Shown: in pieces, positions 10,210 through 18,922 of the stretch
Layout of the letters: every line of letters starts with the position of its first letter
Numbering within the stretch: position 1 is the first letter of the stretch
Assembly (NCBI RefSeq): GCF_016107705.1
Contig: NZ_JAEHGC010000013.1
Coordinates: forward strand, 62,001-126,000
Reading direction: 5' to 3'
DNA: 64,000 bases
DNA from: Neobacillus cucumis
Lineage (GTDB): Bacteria > Bacillota > Bacilli > Bacillales_B > DSM-18226
Made by a program: the position numbers and the translations under genes
The notes under the pieces: generated by a model
What the model was told of the DNA's origin: nothing
What the model saw: the letters and a program-made list of their open reading frames with translations, nothing else
Database searches by the model: none

Positions 10210-10467
10210 TTAGCGATCTGTTTTTCGGAAGGCTCTCATGACAAGGCTTAGCAGGAAGACTAGGACCACTGCGCCGATTATTGCTGGAATTATTGCAAAA
10301 TTCGCCACATCTGGACCCCAATCCCCCAGAATTAATTGTCCAAGCCAGGCCCCGACGAATCCCGCAATTATATTACCAATAACGCCACCTGGAATATTTC
10401 TTCCCACGATAAGGCCTGCTAACCATCCAATAATACCACCTACGATTAATGACCAAATGAAGCTCAC
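10210..10467 (-). CDS. GlsB/YeaQ/YmgE family stress-response membrane protein
   Basis: This 85-residue protein has three hydrophobic glycine-rich segments (FIWSLIVGGIIGWLAGLIVG, VIGNIIAGFVGAWLGQLIL, FAIIPAIIGAVVLVFLLSLV), the pattern of the transglycosylase-associated / GlsB family. These are small integral membrane proteins often induced by general stress. A longer frame reaches 10515, but the AAGGAGTG ribosome site places the start at the GTG at 10467. Confidence 0.88.
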   Translation of the reverse strand: MSFIWSLIVGGIIGWLAGLIVGRNIPGGVIGNIIAGFVGAWLGQLILGDWGPDVANFAIIPAIIGAVVLVFLLSLVMRAFRKTDR

Positions 10468-10582
10468 CTGCGAACACTCCTTTTTAGTATTCATTATTTC
10501 ATTTGATACAAGCATTCAGCTCCATGTACTGAATTGCTTGTATGTATAAAGTACCCAAATTTTATACTTCTAATCCTATATA

Positions 10583-10620
10583 AAAATAAGAACCGGATTA
10601 AACATCCGGTTCTTATTTTT
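10583..10620 (-). terminator. Terminator of the pirin gene
   Basis: The stem AAAATAAGAACCGGAT / ATCCGGTTCTTATTTT is perfect over 16 bp with a short loop. It lies just after the minus-strand pirin gene and has T-runs in both directions. Confidence 0.9.
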
Positions 10621-10637
10621 AAGGTGGTTTTTATGAT

Positions 10638-11339
10638 TTAAGGTAAATCAATTAGCATGAATTTTGCATGATTTACTGCTTTAATTTGTAAACTCTCTGT
10701 TTCTGTTATACGGGCAGAATCCCGTTTATTCAAATGTTGGTTCTGATTAATGATTACTTCCCCTTCAATCACAAAGAAAAAAATTCTGCGTCCCGTTTCC
10801 TGATGAAAACGAAGGTCCTTTTCTGCCTCTAATTCTGATAAATATATCGTAAGATCTTGATGTATATTGGCTACATTCTCTCCATAATGTTTTGAAACAA
10901 CCGGTAAAAGGGCATTTTTCATTTTAGCAGGATCAAAATCGGTTCTTTCATATGACGGCGTGAGTCCATATTCCTCAGGCATAAACCATAATTGTAAAAA
11001 ATTCACTTCCTCGTCTGCGGAAGGATTTACCTCTGAATGGATAACTCCTGTTCCTGCCGACATCCGTTGAATACCTCCAAATGTGGTGACAGCACTTTTT
11101 CCTGTACTATCCTCATGCTTTAATTGTCCTTTTAAAACAATTGAAACAATCTCCATTTCACGGTGTGGATGAGCTCCAAACCCTCTTAAGGGCTGAACGA
11201 TATCATCATTTAAAACACGCATCGGCCCAAACTGCATGTTGGCAGGATCATAATACTCAGCAAAAGAAAAACTAAAATTACTTTTAAGCCAGCCATGATC
11301 TGCAGTATATCTTTCCTCCGCCTTATAAATATCAAACAT
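10638..11339 (-). CDS. Pirin family protein (YhaK-like bicupin)
   Basis: The 233-residue protein has the pirin layout: an N-terminal cupin with FSFAEYYDPANMQFGPMRVLNDD and the metal-site motif HPHREMEIVS, and a C-terminal cupin-like half (FFFVIEGEVIINQ). Pirins bind iron or other metals, and some have quercetinase or redox-sensing activity; the substrate here is unknown. The length equals E. coli YhaK as I recall it. The frame is open to 11489, but AAGGAGTG sits correctly only for the ATG at 11339. Confidence 0.88.
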   Translation of the reverse strand: MFDIYKAEERYTADHGWLKSNFSFSFAEYYDPANMQFGPMRVLNDDIVQPLRGFGAHPHREMEIVSIVLKGQLKHEDSTGKSAVTTFGGIQRMSAGTGVIHSEVNPSADEEVNFLQLWFMPEEYGLTPSYERTDFDPAKMKNALLPVVSKHYGENVANIHQDLTIYLSELEAEKDLRFHQETGRRIFFFVIEGEVIINQNQHLNKRDSARITETESLQIKAVNHAKFMLIDLP

Positions 11340-11673
11340 GTATAAACACTCCTTACGAATGGATGATTTATGATTATTATATCCCTTCGATCTCCTAAAA
11401 ATCTCAAAAGCCATTATCTTTAATTCGAGATAATTATATTCCTTTCCAAAAGATTCGTCAACCGAGTCACTTCCCTTTGAATCGTACATAAAAAATCATT
11501 TATCTGGAAAAAGTAACAGGTATCTATCAAGCCATATATAATTTTTTTCAGAAAATTCTAATGTTAAGTTTTTGTAAAGTTTGTTAAAAAATAATTCTTT
11601 TTTCGACATTTATCAGATAGAATGTTTTTCGGTAATGACAACTTTTCAACAATTATATGGGGGTAAATAGACT
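11340..11673. other. Divergent intergenic region
   Basis: This AT-rich region separates the pirin gene (-) from the phosphate-uptake operon (+). It holds three TGTTAA/TGTAAA boxes at 11562-11587 (listed separately). I see nothing else in it. Confidence 0.5.
11562..11587 (-). promoter_or_regulatory. Possible PhoP-box repeats
   Basis: Read on the minus strand this gives TTAACA, TTTACA and TTAACA, starting 9 and 11 bp apart, close to the TTNACA direct repeats bound by PhoP in Bacillus. It sits about 90 bp before the DUF47-Pit operon. The spacing is not ideal, so this is tentative. Confidence 0.3.
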
Positions 11674-12291
11674 ATGGCATTCAAAAAACATGACAAGTTT
11701 TCAGTTTTGTTAAACAATATTTCTTCTAATTCAAAAGAAAGTGTAAATTTCTTTACCGAATATAAATTAAAAACTATCAGTGATTTAAAGATTTTTTCTG
11801 AAAAAATGAAGGAATATGAATCAAAAGGAGATTCATTTGTTCATGAAATCATTAAAGAATTAAATGACGCCTTTATTACTCCAATTGAACGGGAAGATAT
11901 TCTCCACCTTGCGATGAGTATGGATGATGTACTGGACGGGCTTGAAGGCTGCGCAGCATTATTCGAAATGTACTCCATCACACAAGCTGATGACTTTATG
12001 CTTAAATTTGTCGAAGCCATTCAAGGCAGTGTACACGAAATCGATAAAGCAGTTGGACTTCTTTCTAATAAAAAATTACCTCAAATAAGAGAACATGCCA
12101 TCAAAATTAAAGATTTCGAATCAAAATGCGATAATATTTTACGACAATCGATTAAAAATCTATTCGCTACCGAAAAGGATCCAATTCGTATCATTCAATA
12201 CAAAGAAATTTATGAAACATTTGAAGATATTGCCGATAGCTGTCAGGAAGTTGCCAATACACTTGAAACCATCATAATGAAAAATGCGTAA
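11674..12291 (+). CDS. DUF47 family (PhoU-like) phosphate transport regulator
   Basis: The 205-residue all-helical protein belongs to the DUF47/YkaA family, distant PhoU relatives encoded beside Pit transporters. Typical parts are EYKLKTISDLKIFSEKMKEYES, the ExxGD segment ESKGDSFVHEI, and PIEREDILHLAMSMDDVLD. It probably gates the Pit transporter (family knowledge). It has no membrane segment. The pit gene follows 11 bp downstream in the same operon. Confidence 0.9.
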   Translation: MAFKKHDKFSVLLNNISSNSKESVNFFTEYKLKTISDLKIFSEKMKEYESKGDSFVHEIIKELNDAFITPIEREDILHLAMSMDDVLDGLEGCAALFEMYSITQADDFMLKFVEAIQGSVHEIDKAVGLLSNKKLPQIREHAIKIKDFESKCDNILRQSIKNLFATEKDPIRIIQYKEIYETFEDIADSCQEVANTLETIIMKNA

Positions 12292-12302
12292 GGAGCAATA
12301 AT

Positions 12303-13304
12303 ATGAGCTTAATTTTTATCCTAACGATATTAATTGTTATTGGTGCCTTAGCATTTGATTTCATAAATGGTTTTCATGATACAGCCAACGCCATTGCAAC
12401 ATCTGTATCTACAAAAGCATTAAAGCCAAGGCATGCAATTCTTTTAGCTGCAGTAATGAATTTTATTGGAGCGATGACATTTACTGGTGTTGCAAAGTCC
12501 ATTTCAAAGGACATTGTTGATCCCTTTACCCTTCACAATGGATCCGTCGTTATTCTTGCAGCAATCCTTTCAGCGATTATTTGGAACTTAGTCACATGGT
12601 ATTTCGGAATTCCAAGCAGTTCCTCACATGCAATTATTGGTTCGATCGCAGGAGCAGCCATTGCTGCAGAAGGATTTGCTGCGTTAAACTATAGCGGATT
12701 TTTAAAGATTCTTGAGGCACTTATTCTTTCACCGATTTTAGCTTTCGTTGTCGGTTACATTGTTTACAGCATTTTTAAAGTAGTATTTAAAAATTTCAAT
12801 TTAACAAAGACCAATCGGAGCTTCCGATATATTCAAATTGGGACAGCAGCATTGCAATCTTATTCCCATGGAACAAACGATGCACAAAAGTCGATGGGGA
12901 TCATCACGATGGCACTGATTGCAAATAATATTCTTCCTCATAACGCAGAAGTTCCACTTTGGGTTCAAATTTCCTGTGCGATCGCAATGGGACTTGGTAC
13001 ATCAATTGGCGGCTGGAAAATTATTAAGACGGTTGGCGGAAAAATCATGAAAATCCGTCCGATTAACGGGGTTGCTGCTGACTTAACAGGTGCTGCCATT
13101 ATCTTTGGAGCTACCTACATCCATTTACCTGTTAGTACAACACATGTTATTTCGTCCGGAATTTTAGGTGTTGGTTCTGCGCACCGGATTAAAGGAGTTA
13201 AATGGGATACAGCTCAGCGTATGATCATTACATGGGTCATCACCTTGCCAATCTCTGCATTATTAGCGTCCGTTTTATATTTTCTTCTTAATCTTATTTT
13301 TTAA
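12303..13304 (+). CDS. pit: Inorganic phosphate transporter, Pit family
   Basis: The 333-residue membrane protein has the duplicated Pit signature: FDFINGFHDTANAIATSVST near the N terminus and SYSHGTNDAQKSMGIIT in the second half. About ten hydrophobic helices are visible. Pit proteins import metal-phosphate with protons. It forms a two-gene operon with the DUF47 regulator and ends at a perfect terminator. Confidence 0.93.
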   Translation: MSLIFILTILIVIGALAFDFINGFHDTANAIATSVSTKALKPRHAILLAAVMNFIGAMTFTGVAKSISKDIVDPFTLHNGSVVILAAILSAIIWNLVTWYFGIPSSSSHAIIGSIAGAAIAAEGFAALNYSGFLKILEALILSPILAFVVGYIVYSIFKVVFKNFNLTKTNRSFRYIQIGTAALQSYSHGTNDAQKSMGIITMALIANNILPHNAEVPLWVQISCAIAMGLGTSIGGWKIIKTVGGKIMKIRPINGVAADLTGAAIIFGATYIHLPVSTTHVISSGILGVGSAHRIKGVKWDTAQRMIITWVITLPISALLASVLYFLLNLIF

Positions 13305-13310
13305 TTATTT

Positions 13311-13345
13311 AAGACCAGAGTTCACAAGATCTCTGGTCTTTTTTG
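13311..13345 (+). terminator. Terminator of the Pit operon
   Basis: A perfect stem AAGACCAGAG / CTCTGGTCTT is followed by a T-run. Confidence 0.92.
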
Positions 13346-13512
13346 TTCCAATTTATTATTGAACCGTTTCTTGAAGTTGCTACCCCTGCCAACTAACTAA
13401 TCTAAAAATTATATCAAAATAATTAAATCTCCATTTTCTGTATATTAAAAACAATGTTTATAATTCCGTAAATTCCTAATATATCAACTCTTTTCACTGT
13501 TGTAACTTTCTA

Positions 13513-13542
13513 TTGACCGGTATATATTTATTAATTTAGAAT
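13513..13542 (+). promoter_or_regulatory. Sigma-A-type promoter of the POT gene
   Basis: TTGACC (13513-13518) and TAGAAT (13537-13542) are separated by 18 bp, about 40 bp before the start codon. Confidence 0.5.
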
Positions 13543-13583
13543 AATAACATATTCTTTTTATTATGGACATTAGGAGGTATACA

Positions 13584-14987
13584 ATGGACACTACAGCTTC
13601 ATTAAAACAGTCCGAGCAGGCAAAAGCCTTGAAAAAGCATCCACCTGGCCTATATTTACTTTTCTTTACAGAAATGTGGGAACGATTCAGCTATTATGGA
13701 ATGCGTGCAATCCTTGTTTTATACCTTACAACAGAATTCATCAGTGGTGGTTTAGGATTTAGTGATGCTACTGCAATGAGTATTTATGGATTCTTCACAG
13801 GTGCAGTTTATTTTACACCAATGGTTGGCGGTTGGTTATCTGATAGATTTCTAGGACAACGCCTTGCGATTACAATTGGCGGAATCATTATGGCAGTTGG
13901 TAACTTTGCATTATTTGCCGATCAAAGTAGAGCGGCTTTCTATCTTGGTCTGGTATTACTAATCATTGGAAACGGTTTCTTTAAACCAAATATCTCAACC
14001 ATTGTTGGAGAATTATATGCTCCCGATGATCGTCGTCGTGATGGCGCTTTCACTATTTTTTATATGGGTATTAACATCGGTGCCTTTTTCTCTCCATTAG
14101 TGGTAGGTTTTTTATCCGATAACCTTTTCAAGACAACAATCAATGGAGTCGTTCATCACGGATTTAGATATGGTTTCCTTGCTGCTTCAATCGGTATGAT
14201 TGTTGGACAGTTAATCTTTAACCTTTTGGGCAATCGTTATTTAGGGGACATTGGTAAAAAGCCAACAGGTAAGGTGGCTTCAAAAACAACAAATGCAACG
14301 CACACTAAACAACCTTTAACAAAGATTGAAAAGAAACGTACAGCTGTTATTTTTATCCTTACTGCATTTGTCGTATTCTTCTGGGCAGGATTTGAACAAG
14401 CAGGAAGTTCCTTAACACTTTATACTGATCGCTTTGTTGATCGTGACCTTTTCGGATTTAACGTACCAACTGCTTGGTTCCAATCTTTAAATCCACTATT
14501 TATCGTTATTCTTGCACCAATCCTTTCCGCTCTCTGGTTAAAACTTTCTTACACAAAGCGTGGAGATATGAGCGGACCGAAAAAAATGGGATTAGGTATG
14601 GTGCTTTTAGGTTTAGGATATATGATTCTTTTATTAGCAGTATTAAAAACAGGCAGCGATGATCATCATATCGCAATGAAAGCAAACATGATGATTATTG
14701 TCTTAACCTACTTAATGCACACACTCGGAGAATTACTTCTATCTCCAGTTGGTTTATCACTTGTAAGTAAAATTGCTCCACTTAAACTTGCTTCCCTATT
14801 AATGGGTGTATGGCTTGCAGGTTCCGGAATTGCAAACATTCTTGCAGGACAATTAGCAGCACTAACACAGTCACTAGGTTACTTTGAAATTTTCAGTGTA
14901 ATTGGTTTATTGGCTATCGTACTTGGATTAGTTTTATTAGCCCTTTCCGGAAAACTTCAACGGATGACCGAAGAAAGTTCAAAATAA
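13584..14987 (+). CDS. dtpT: POT family di-/tripeptide:proton symporter
   Basis: The 467-residue protein shows the POT/PTR signature: FTEMWERFSYYGMRAILVLY (the ExxER motif near residue 30) and GLVLLIIGNGFFKPNISTIVG (PTR2 motif). There are 12-14 hydrophobic helices. The family imports di- and tripeptides with protons. The frame starts at 13563, but AGGAGG at 13573-13578 fits the ATG at 13584. The gene is monocistronic with its own promoter and terminator. Confidence 0.92.
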   Translation: MDTTASLKQSEQAKALKKHPPGLYLLFFTEMWERFSYYGMRAILVLYLTTEFISGGLGFSDATAMSIYGFFTGAVYFTPMVGGWLSDRFLGQRLAITIGGIIMAVGNFALFADQSRAAFYLGLVLLIIGNGFFKPNISTIVGELYAPDDRRRDGAFTIFYMGINIGAFFSPLVVGFLSDNLFKTTINGVVHHGFRYGFLAASIGMIVGQLIFNLLGNRYLGDIGKKPTGKVASKTTNATHTKQPLTKIEKKRTAVIFILTAFVVFFWAGFEQAGSSLTLYTDRFVDRDLFGFNVPTAWFQSLNPLFIVILAPILSALWLKLSYTKRGDMSGPKKMGLGMVLLGLGYMILLLAVLKTGSDDHHIAMKANMMIIVLTYLMHTLGELLLSPVGLSLVSKIAPLKLASLLMGVWLAGSGIANILAGQLAALTQSLGYFEIFSVIGLLAIVLGLVLLALSGKLQRMTEESSK

Positions 14988-14993
14988 GCCTTT

Positions 14994-15027
14994 AAGAGGA
15001 AGAATCGATTGATTCTTCCTCTTTTTT
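14994..15027 (+). terminator. Terminator of the POT gene
   Basis: The 13-bp perfect stem AAGAGGAAGAATC / GATTCTTCCTCTT with loop GATT runs into T6. Confidence 0.92.
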
Positions 15028-15098
15028 ATGCATTCACTTCTAATTTACATTCCTTTTCATATTTTTTAATTAAAGGGACAAGTATGGGGTGAAATAGG

Positions 15099-15674
15099 AT
15101 GAAACAAAAAATATTAGCGATGCTTATTGGCAGTTTGCTGTTAAGTTTAGGCATAAATGGATTTCTAGTTCCCTATCATCTGCTAGATGGCGGAGTAATT
15201 GGAATCGGATTAATCATCCATTATTTTTACGGGTGGCCGACAGGTTTAAGTATGATTATTTTAAGCTTGCCACTTTATATCTTGGCTTGGTTTTTTGAAC
15301 GGCGTTATTTCTTTTACAGCTTACATGGACTCATCATATCTTCCTTTTGTATTGATTTGTTTTCGTTCATGGACGGGAAAATTAATATAGGAATTTTACC
15401 AAGTACCATTATTGGCGGAATTCTCGTTGGAATTGGTATTGGACTCATGCTTCGCTATGAAACAAGTACAGGCGGAACAGATCTTCTCGCCCAGCTTCTA
15501 ACAAAATTTACTTCTATAAATATAGGAATCATTATTTTCTTAATCGATGGTCTCGTGATTACAAGTGGAATCCAAGTGGTTGGGCTCGAAAAATTCTTTT
15601 ATTCGCTATTAACGATTATATTTGTCGGTCTCATGACTACCGTAACTGTTACAAGCAGACCCCATACTTATTAA
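15099..15674 (+). CDS. YitT family membrane protein, short form
   Basis: The 191-residue protein is almost wholly hydrophobic with about five helices and carries the YitT/DUF161 pattern: LLLSLGINGFLVPYHLLDGG near the N terminus and RYETSTGGTDLLAQLL near residue 125. Usual YitT proteins are about 280 residues and add a cytoplasmic DUF2179 domain, which is missing here; the frame ends soon after the last helix. Short forms exist, so this need not be a broken gene. Function unknown. Confidence 0.75.
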   Translation: MKQKILAMLIGSLLLSLGINGFLVPYHLLDGGVIGIGLIIHYFYGWPTGLSMIILSLPLYILAWFFERRYFFYSLHGLIISSFCIDLFSFMDGKINIGILPSTIIGGILVGIGIGLMLRYETSTGGTDLLAQLLTKFTSINIGIIIFLIDGLVITSGIQVVGLEKFFYSLLTIIFVGLMTTVTVTSRPHTY

Positions 15675-15747
15675 CATAAACTTAACAAAATCATCTAGAA
15701 AATTATTTAAAAAATAGTTTTATTTTCCATTTTAATATGATAATATT

Positions 15748-15779
15748 CTTATGGTTGTATAGGAAAAAATAACCATAAG
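15748..15779 (+). promoter_or_regulatory. Inverted repeat before the RND pump gene
   Basis: Perfect 9-bp arms CTTATGGTT / AACCATAAG are separated by 14 bp. They lie directly after a TATGATAAT -10-like box and before the ribosome site, the expected place for a repressor operator or leader hairpin. Confidence 0.45.
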
Positions 15780-15796
15780 AGGAGAGAAAATGAAAT

Positions 15797-18700
15797 ATGT
15801 CTTGGTTTACAAAATGGTCCTTCCGGAACAAAGCCGCGATGTGGATTATGTCGATTCTAATTCTAATCATGGGTGTGGCAAGTTATTTTACCTTACCGAT
15901 GGAATTCTTACCCTCTGCTGACAATCCACAAATATCGATTATTGTTATGGGGCAGGGCACTGATTCAAAAACAATGGAGGATCAGGTGACAACTCCAATT
16001 GAAGAGTCGATTTCAGGTGTAAAAGGGAAAAAGAATATCTTCTCAACAACAGGTGATGGTTACGCTAAAGTTGATATTAATTATGATTCTAAAGCTGACA
16101 TGAAAGAAGCAAAACAAGAAGTGCAGGAGGTATTGTCCAATGTTCATCTACCTGAAAATGTTTCAAAGCCCACTGTCGTCCAATTAAATACCTCCATGAT
16201 TCCCATCGGAGACGTAGCTGTAACCTTTAAAGAAGGATTAACACCGGAAAATTTAAAATTTGCCGACAAAAAAATCGTTCCACTTTTTAAAGATATTAAA
16301 GGTGTAGCATCCATTCAAACCTATGGGATGGCCAGCTCCTATGTTTCTGTAAAAGTAAACAACACATTATTATCAGAGAAAAAAGTAACCATTCAATCCG
16401 TTATGGGTGTTCTCCAAGGGCAAAATAGCGCAATTGCAATTGGTGAAAAAACAATTGAAGGTAAAGCCAGTAATATTAAAGTGATTGGAAACATCGACCG
16501 TTTATCTTCTTTAGAAAACCTTACCGTTGCGCCAGGTGTTCAATTAAAGGATATAGCTTCCATTAACGTTACCAAACCACAAGATACGATCACCCGAATC
16601 AACGGTGCGGACGGATTATTGCTAATTGTAACAAAGGATAGTCAATCAAATGCTGTAGCAATAAGTAAAGACTTAAGAGATGTCACGAAAAAAATAAATA
16701 AAAAATATAACCAACTTGAAACCTCTGTAATTGTGGCAACAGCGGATATGGTGAAGACATCCGTAACATCGATGATGAAGGAAGTTATGCTTGGTGCCCT
16801 CTTTGCAACGATTGTGATTATGCTCTTCTTAAGAAATATCCGATCTACCTTTATAACAATCGTCTCGATTCCATTGTCCTTAGCCTTTACATTATTCTTG
16901 TTATCCCGCTCCGGGGTTACTTTAAATATTTTAACCTTGGGCGGTGTTGCGGTAGCAGTAGGTCGTTTAGTAGATGATAGTATTGTAGTAATTGAAAACA
17001 TCTTCAGGAAAATGCAAAACGAAAAATTTACCTTTCAATTAGTTATGAATGCAACGAAAGAGGTATCCTCAGCAATTACGGCTTCTACCTTAACAACAGT
17101 TGCTGTGTTTTTGCCTATCGGATTAGTTAATGGCGGATTACAGGACTTTTTAATGCCATTCGCTTTAACGATTACCTACTCATTGCTTGCTTCATTAATC
17201 GTCGCCCTAACCGTTGTTCCTTTAATGAGTGCAGGGCTTTTAAAAAATGCAAAGCTTCCTGAACATAAACCGTCAAAAAAATTTATCGGATTGGTCACTT
17301 GGTCGCTTAACCATAAATGGATCATCCTCTCTCTTTCCTTTTTGTTATTCGTAGGTTCCATTGGAGTCTATTCTGTTATGCCAAAGAGTGCGGTAGACAA
17401 CTCTTCGGCAGATTTTGTTCAAACAGCACTTAATTATCCAAATGATACGCCAATTGGAGAAGTGAAAAATGGTACTCTAAAGCTCGAAAAATTCATTCTT
17501 GCCCAAAAAGAAGTAAAAGATGAATTTACAATGCTCGGAAACAATGAGGATGCGGCAAAATTTGGAGCAATCGACTCTCCTACTAAGGCAAACATAAATA
17601 TTGTTTTAAAGGATAAGGACGATACGGATCGATTAATCAAAAAAATAGAAGCTCAAAAAAATCAATTTCCTAATGCAACGCTTACCGTTGCTGCATCGTC
17701 CTTAATGGGTGGCGGAAACCCACAAATTACAATTGATGTCGTAGGCGACCAGCTAACCAAACTTGAGACCGTTTCGACATTAATTAAAGAAAAAATCAAA
17801 GAAATTGACGGAATTGAGAAATTAGCGACCAATGAAGATGCTAAGAAGACAGTTTACTCACTTGAAGTGGACCCTGAAAAAGGAAATCCGGCTCAAGTGG
17901 CCCAGCAGCTGTCTGTAATGCTAAATCGAACACCGCTAGGTTCCATGGATTTAAATGGCCAAGAAACTGCAGTATTTCTTAACCCTGTTTTAGATCCGAA
18001 ATCATCTAAGGATTTGAAAGATATTCCTGTTATGACTTCATCCGGTCCCGCACCGGTTTCGTCGGTGGCAAAATTAATAAAAGAGGAAAAACCAACAAAC
18101 CAATTCCATAAAGACGGCGACCCTTATATTCAAGTCACTGCCACCGTTGATCCGAAGAAACTTTCGAAGGTTTCTACTGAAATCGCTAAAATTATCAACG
18201 GAGATAAAAAGGATCATAAGGGGATCAAGCTGCCTTCAGGTGTTGAAGTCTTTATCGGGGGAGCAAGTGCCCAACAGGCGGATGATTTCACTGATTTATT
18301 TATGACAATGGGAGCTTCAATTGGAATTGTCTTTTTAATCATGGTCATCACCTTTAAAACGATTCGAGCACCGATCTCAATATTATTCTCATTACCACTT
18401 GCGGCTGTGGGGGCTGTGCTTGCCTTACTCATCAGCAGAATCACGGTGGATATTACATCTCTGCTCGGTGCCTTGATGTTAATTGGAATTGTGGTCACAA
18501 ATGCGATTGTACTTCTAGATCGAATCAAACAAAATGAACAAAAGATGATTATTCGCGATGCGATTGTTGAAGCCGCTTCTATTCGAATGAGACCGATTTT
18601 GATGACTGCCGTTGCGACGATCTCAGCCATGCTTCCGCTATTGTTTAAAAAGGCGGAAACAGGGAATCTTGTTTCCCAAAGTCTTGCGATCGTCGTGATT

Positions 18701-18922
18701 GGCGGGCTTGCTGTTGCGACGCTTTTAACTCTTGTGGTCATTCCGGTGATTTACGAATTATTCCACTTTAAAAAGCAAAAAAACAACGAATTCGTCAAGA
18801 ACAAGCTGGCGAAATTTCTGTTTAATGAATGTAAAAAGAAAGGCTGGCACTCCAGTCTTTCTTTTATTTACGAATTTCGGTTGAACGATAGGTGTTTTTC
18901 AATATATCATACGATTTTTTAA
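15797..18922 (+). CDS. RND efflux permease (AcrB/SwrC family), C-terminal read-through
   Basis: The 1041-residue inner-membrane pump has the AcrB family layout: first helix, a large extracellular loop from residue 35 to about 325, helices with GVAVAVGRLVDDSIVVIENI (TM4 with the paired aspartates), a second loop, and IGIVVTNAIVLLDRI. It resembles Bacillus SwrC (YerP), which exports surfactin and other amphiphiles. No membrane-fusion partner is nearby, as usual for Gram-positive forms. The last about 45 residues after YELFHFKKQKN look unnatural: the frame reads through a terminator hairpin and overlaps the opposing gene by 59 bp. One extra A in the A7 run at 18777-18783 would put the stop at 18823-18825, just before the hairpin. 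Confidence 0.88.
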   Translation: MSWFTKWSFRNKAAMWIMSILILIMGVASYFTLPMEFLPSADNPQISIIVMGQGTDSKTMEDQVTTPIEESISGVKGKKNIFSTTGDGYAKVDINYDSKADMKEAKQEVQEVLSNVHLPENVSKPTVVQLNTSMIPIGDVAVTFKEGLTPENLKFADKKIVPLFKDIKGVASIQTYGMASSYVSVKVNNTLLSEKKVTIQSVMGVLQGQNSAIAIGEKTIEGKASNIKVIGNIDRLSSLENLTVAPGVQLKDIASINVTKPQDTITRINGADGLLLIVTKDSQSNAVAISKDLRDVTKKINKKYNQLETSVIVATADMVKTSVTSMMKEVMLGALFATIVIMLFLRNIRSTFITIVSIPLSLAFTLFLLSRSGVTLNILTLGGVAVAVGRLVDDSIVVIENIFRKMQNEKFTFQLVMNATKEVSSAITASTLTTVAVFLPIGLVNGGLQDFLMPFALTITYSLLASLIVALTVVPLMSAGLLKNAKLPEHKPSKKFIGLVTWSLNHKWIILSLSFLLFVGSIGVYSVMPKSAVDNSSADFVQTALNYPNDTPIGEVKNGTLKLEKFILAQKEVKDEFTMLGNNEDAAKFGAIDSPTKANINIVLKDKDDTDRLIKKIEAQKNQFPNATLTVAASSLMGGGNPQITIDVVGDQLTKLETVSTLIKEKIKEIDGIEKLATNEDAKKTVYSLEVDPEKGNPAQVAQQLSVMLNRTPLGSMDLNGQETAVFLNPVLDPKSSKDLKDIPVMTSSGPAPVSSVAKLIKEEKPTNQFHKDGDPYIQVTATVDPKKLSKVSTEIAKIINGDKKDHKGIKLPSGVEVFIGGASAQQADDFTDLFMTMGASIGIVFLIMVITFKTIRAPISILFSLPLAAVGAVLALLISRITVDITSLLGALMLIGIVVTNAIVLLDRIKQNEQKMIIRDAIVEAASIRMRPILMTAVATISAMLPLLFKKAETGNLVSQSLAIVVIGGLAVATLLTLVVIPVIYELFHFKKQKNNEFVKNKLAKFLFNECKKKGWHSSLSFIYEFRLNDRCFSIYHTIF
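18836..18868 (+). terminator. Terminator of the RND gene, inside the annotated ORF
   Basis: The stem AAAGAAAGGCTGG / CCAGTCTTTCTTT (one G-T pair) with loop CACT is followed by TTTATTTA. It lies inside the current reading frame, which supports a frameshift upstream. Confidence 0.8.
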
